A stretch of 64,000 nucleotides of DNA, taken from an uncultured Glaciecola sp. GTDB taxonomy: Bacteria; Pseudomonadota; Gammaproteobacteria; Enterobacterales; Alteromonadaceae. A program made the translations under genes and the position numbers. The notes beneath the pieces were generated by a model. The model did no database searches. It was not told where the DNA came from and saw only the letters and a list, made by a program, of their open reading frames with translations. Below, in pieces: positions 63,864 to 64,000 of this stretch (position 1 is its first letter; every line of letters begins with the position of its first letter). The stretch is taken from NCBI GenBank assembly GCA_905479945.1, contig CAJQOP010000037.1, positions 21,857-85,856 of the forward strand. The letters run 5' to 3'.

Positions 63864-64000
63864 ATGAAGAAGTCATTGGGCTGGTTTATTGCGATTGCTG
63901 CTGTGATAGGGCTGTCGTCCTGTGGAGGCAAAAGCGCAGATAAAGGCGACGAAAGTGCTGAGGCTACTAACAATTCTGCGCCAGTAGAAACTATCAAATG
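63864..64000 (+). CDS. Lipoprotein, probable TRAP substrate-binding protein (N-terminal part)
   Basis: This gene is cut by the right window edge; 45 codons are visible. AAAGGAGAG precedes ATG 63864. The lipoprotein signal is MKKSLGWFIAIAAVIGLSSC with Cys at residue 20, followed by a Gly/Ser/Glu-rich linker (GGKSADKGDESAEATNNSAP). The binding domain is outside the window. The assignment rests on its position after DctQ and DctM, where the periplasmic solute receptor is normally encoded. A lipid anchor on such a receptor is less usual than a soluble form. Confidence 0.72.
   Translation, partial: MKKSLGWFIAIAAVIGLSSCGGKSADKGDESAEATNNSAPVETIK

Overview
The window looks like chromosome from a marine gammaproteobacterium, close in gene content to Alteromonadales-type bacteria. 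Its core genes are E. coli-like in sequence, length and order: rplM-rpsI-petABC-sspAB, dolP-diaA-yraN-lpoA with divergent rsmI, argR divergent from mdh, and recO-pdxJ-acpS and rlmD-relA-mazG. The DNA is moderately AT-rich. I saw no tRNA, rRNA, IS element, prophage or CRISPR array. Species-level placement is not possible from reading alone.

Layout. 1-3418: the edge of a proteobacterial dedicated-sortase (PDS) locus, with a cut PdsO-like OmpA-family gene facing a response regulator/histidine kinase pair. 3606-8861: a 1751-residue membrane PAS protein with a very long coiled coil that contains an exact-length 666 bp internal duplication. 8899-11656: cold-shock protein, a small unknown protein, a VOC protein and an RhlE-type helicase. 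11810-20139: recJ, a small unknown gene, recO, pdxJ, acpS, rlmD, relA and a half-length mazG. 20250-25663: rplM-rpsI, then the cytochrome bc1 operon petABC with sspA and sspB. 25733-30580: the dolP/diaA/yraN/lpoA/rsmI envelope group. 30747-37316: argR, mdh, a TerB-like gene, ppc, fklB and a MarR regulator.

37583-61166 is a large surface/exopolysaccharide region. It holds two sulfotransferases, a Wzx-like flippase, three GT2/GT4 glycosyltransferases, a WecG-type GT26, two O-antigen ligase/polymerase-like proteins, a beta-helix lipoprotein, a Wzc-type tyrosine autokinase with a PHP-type phosphatase, a short Wza-type export protein, an outer-membrane barrel and a WcaJ-type initiating phosphotransferase. 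A LapG-like periplasmic protease and a LapD-like degenerate GGDEF/EAL receptor sit in the middle. The likely product is a sulfated polysaccharide made by a Wzx/Wzy-type route. Its display or accompanying adhesin may be controlled by c-di-GMP.

The most interesting regulatory signal is a set of three sequences with sigma-54 (-24/-12) promoter spacing. They lie upstream of three different polysaccharide transcription units: wecG-GT4-GT4-wzy, the outer-membrane barrel/wza/wzc unit, and wcaJ. A 19 bp palindrome lies between the two divergent sites. This suggests one NtrC-type activator, not encoded in the window, switches on the whole cluster.

61800-64000 begins a TRAP transporter operon (DctQ, DctM and the start of a substrate-binding lipoprotein). 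A four-copy 19 bp tandem repeat starts on the dctM stop codon.
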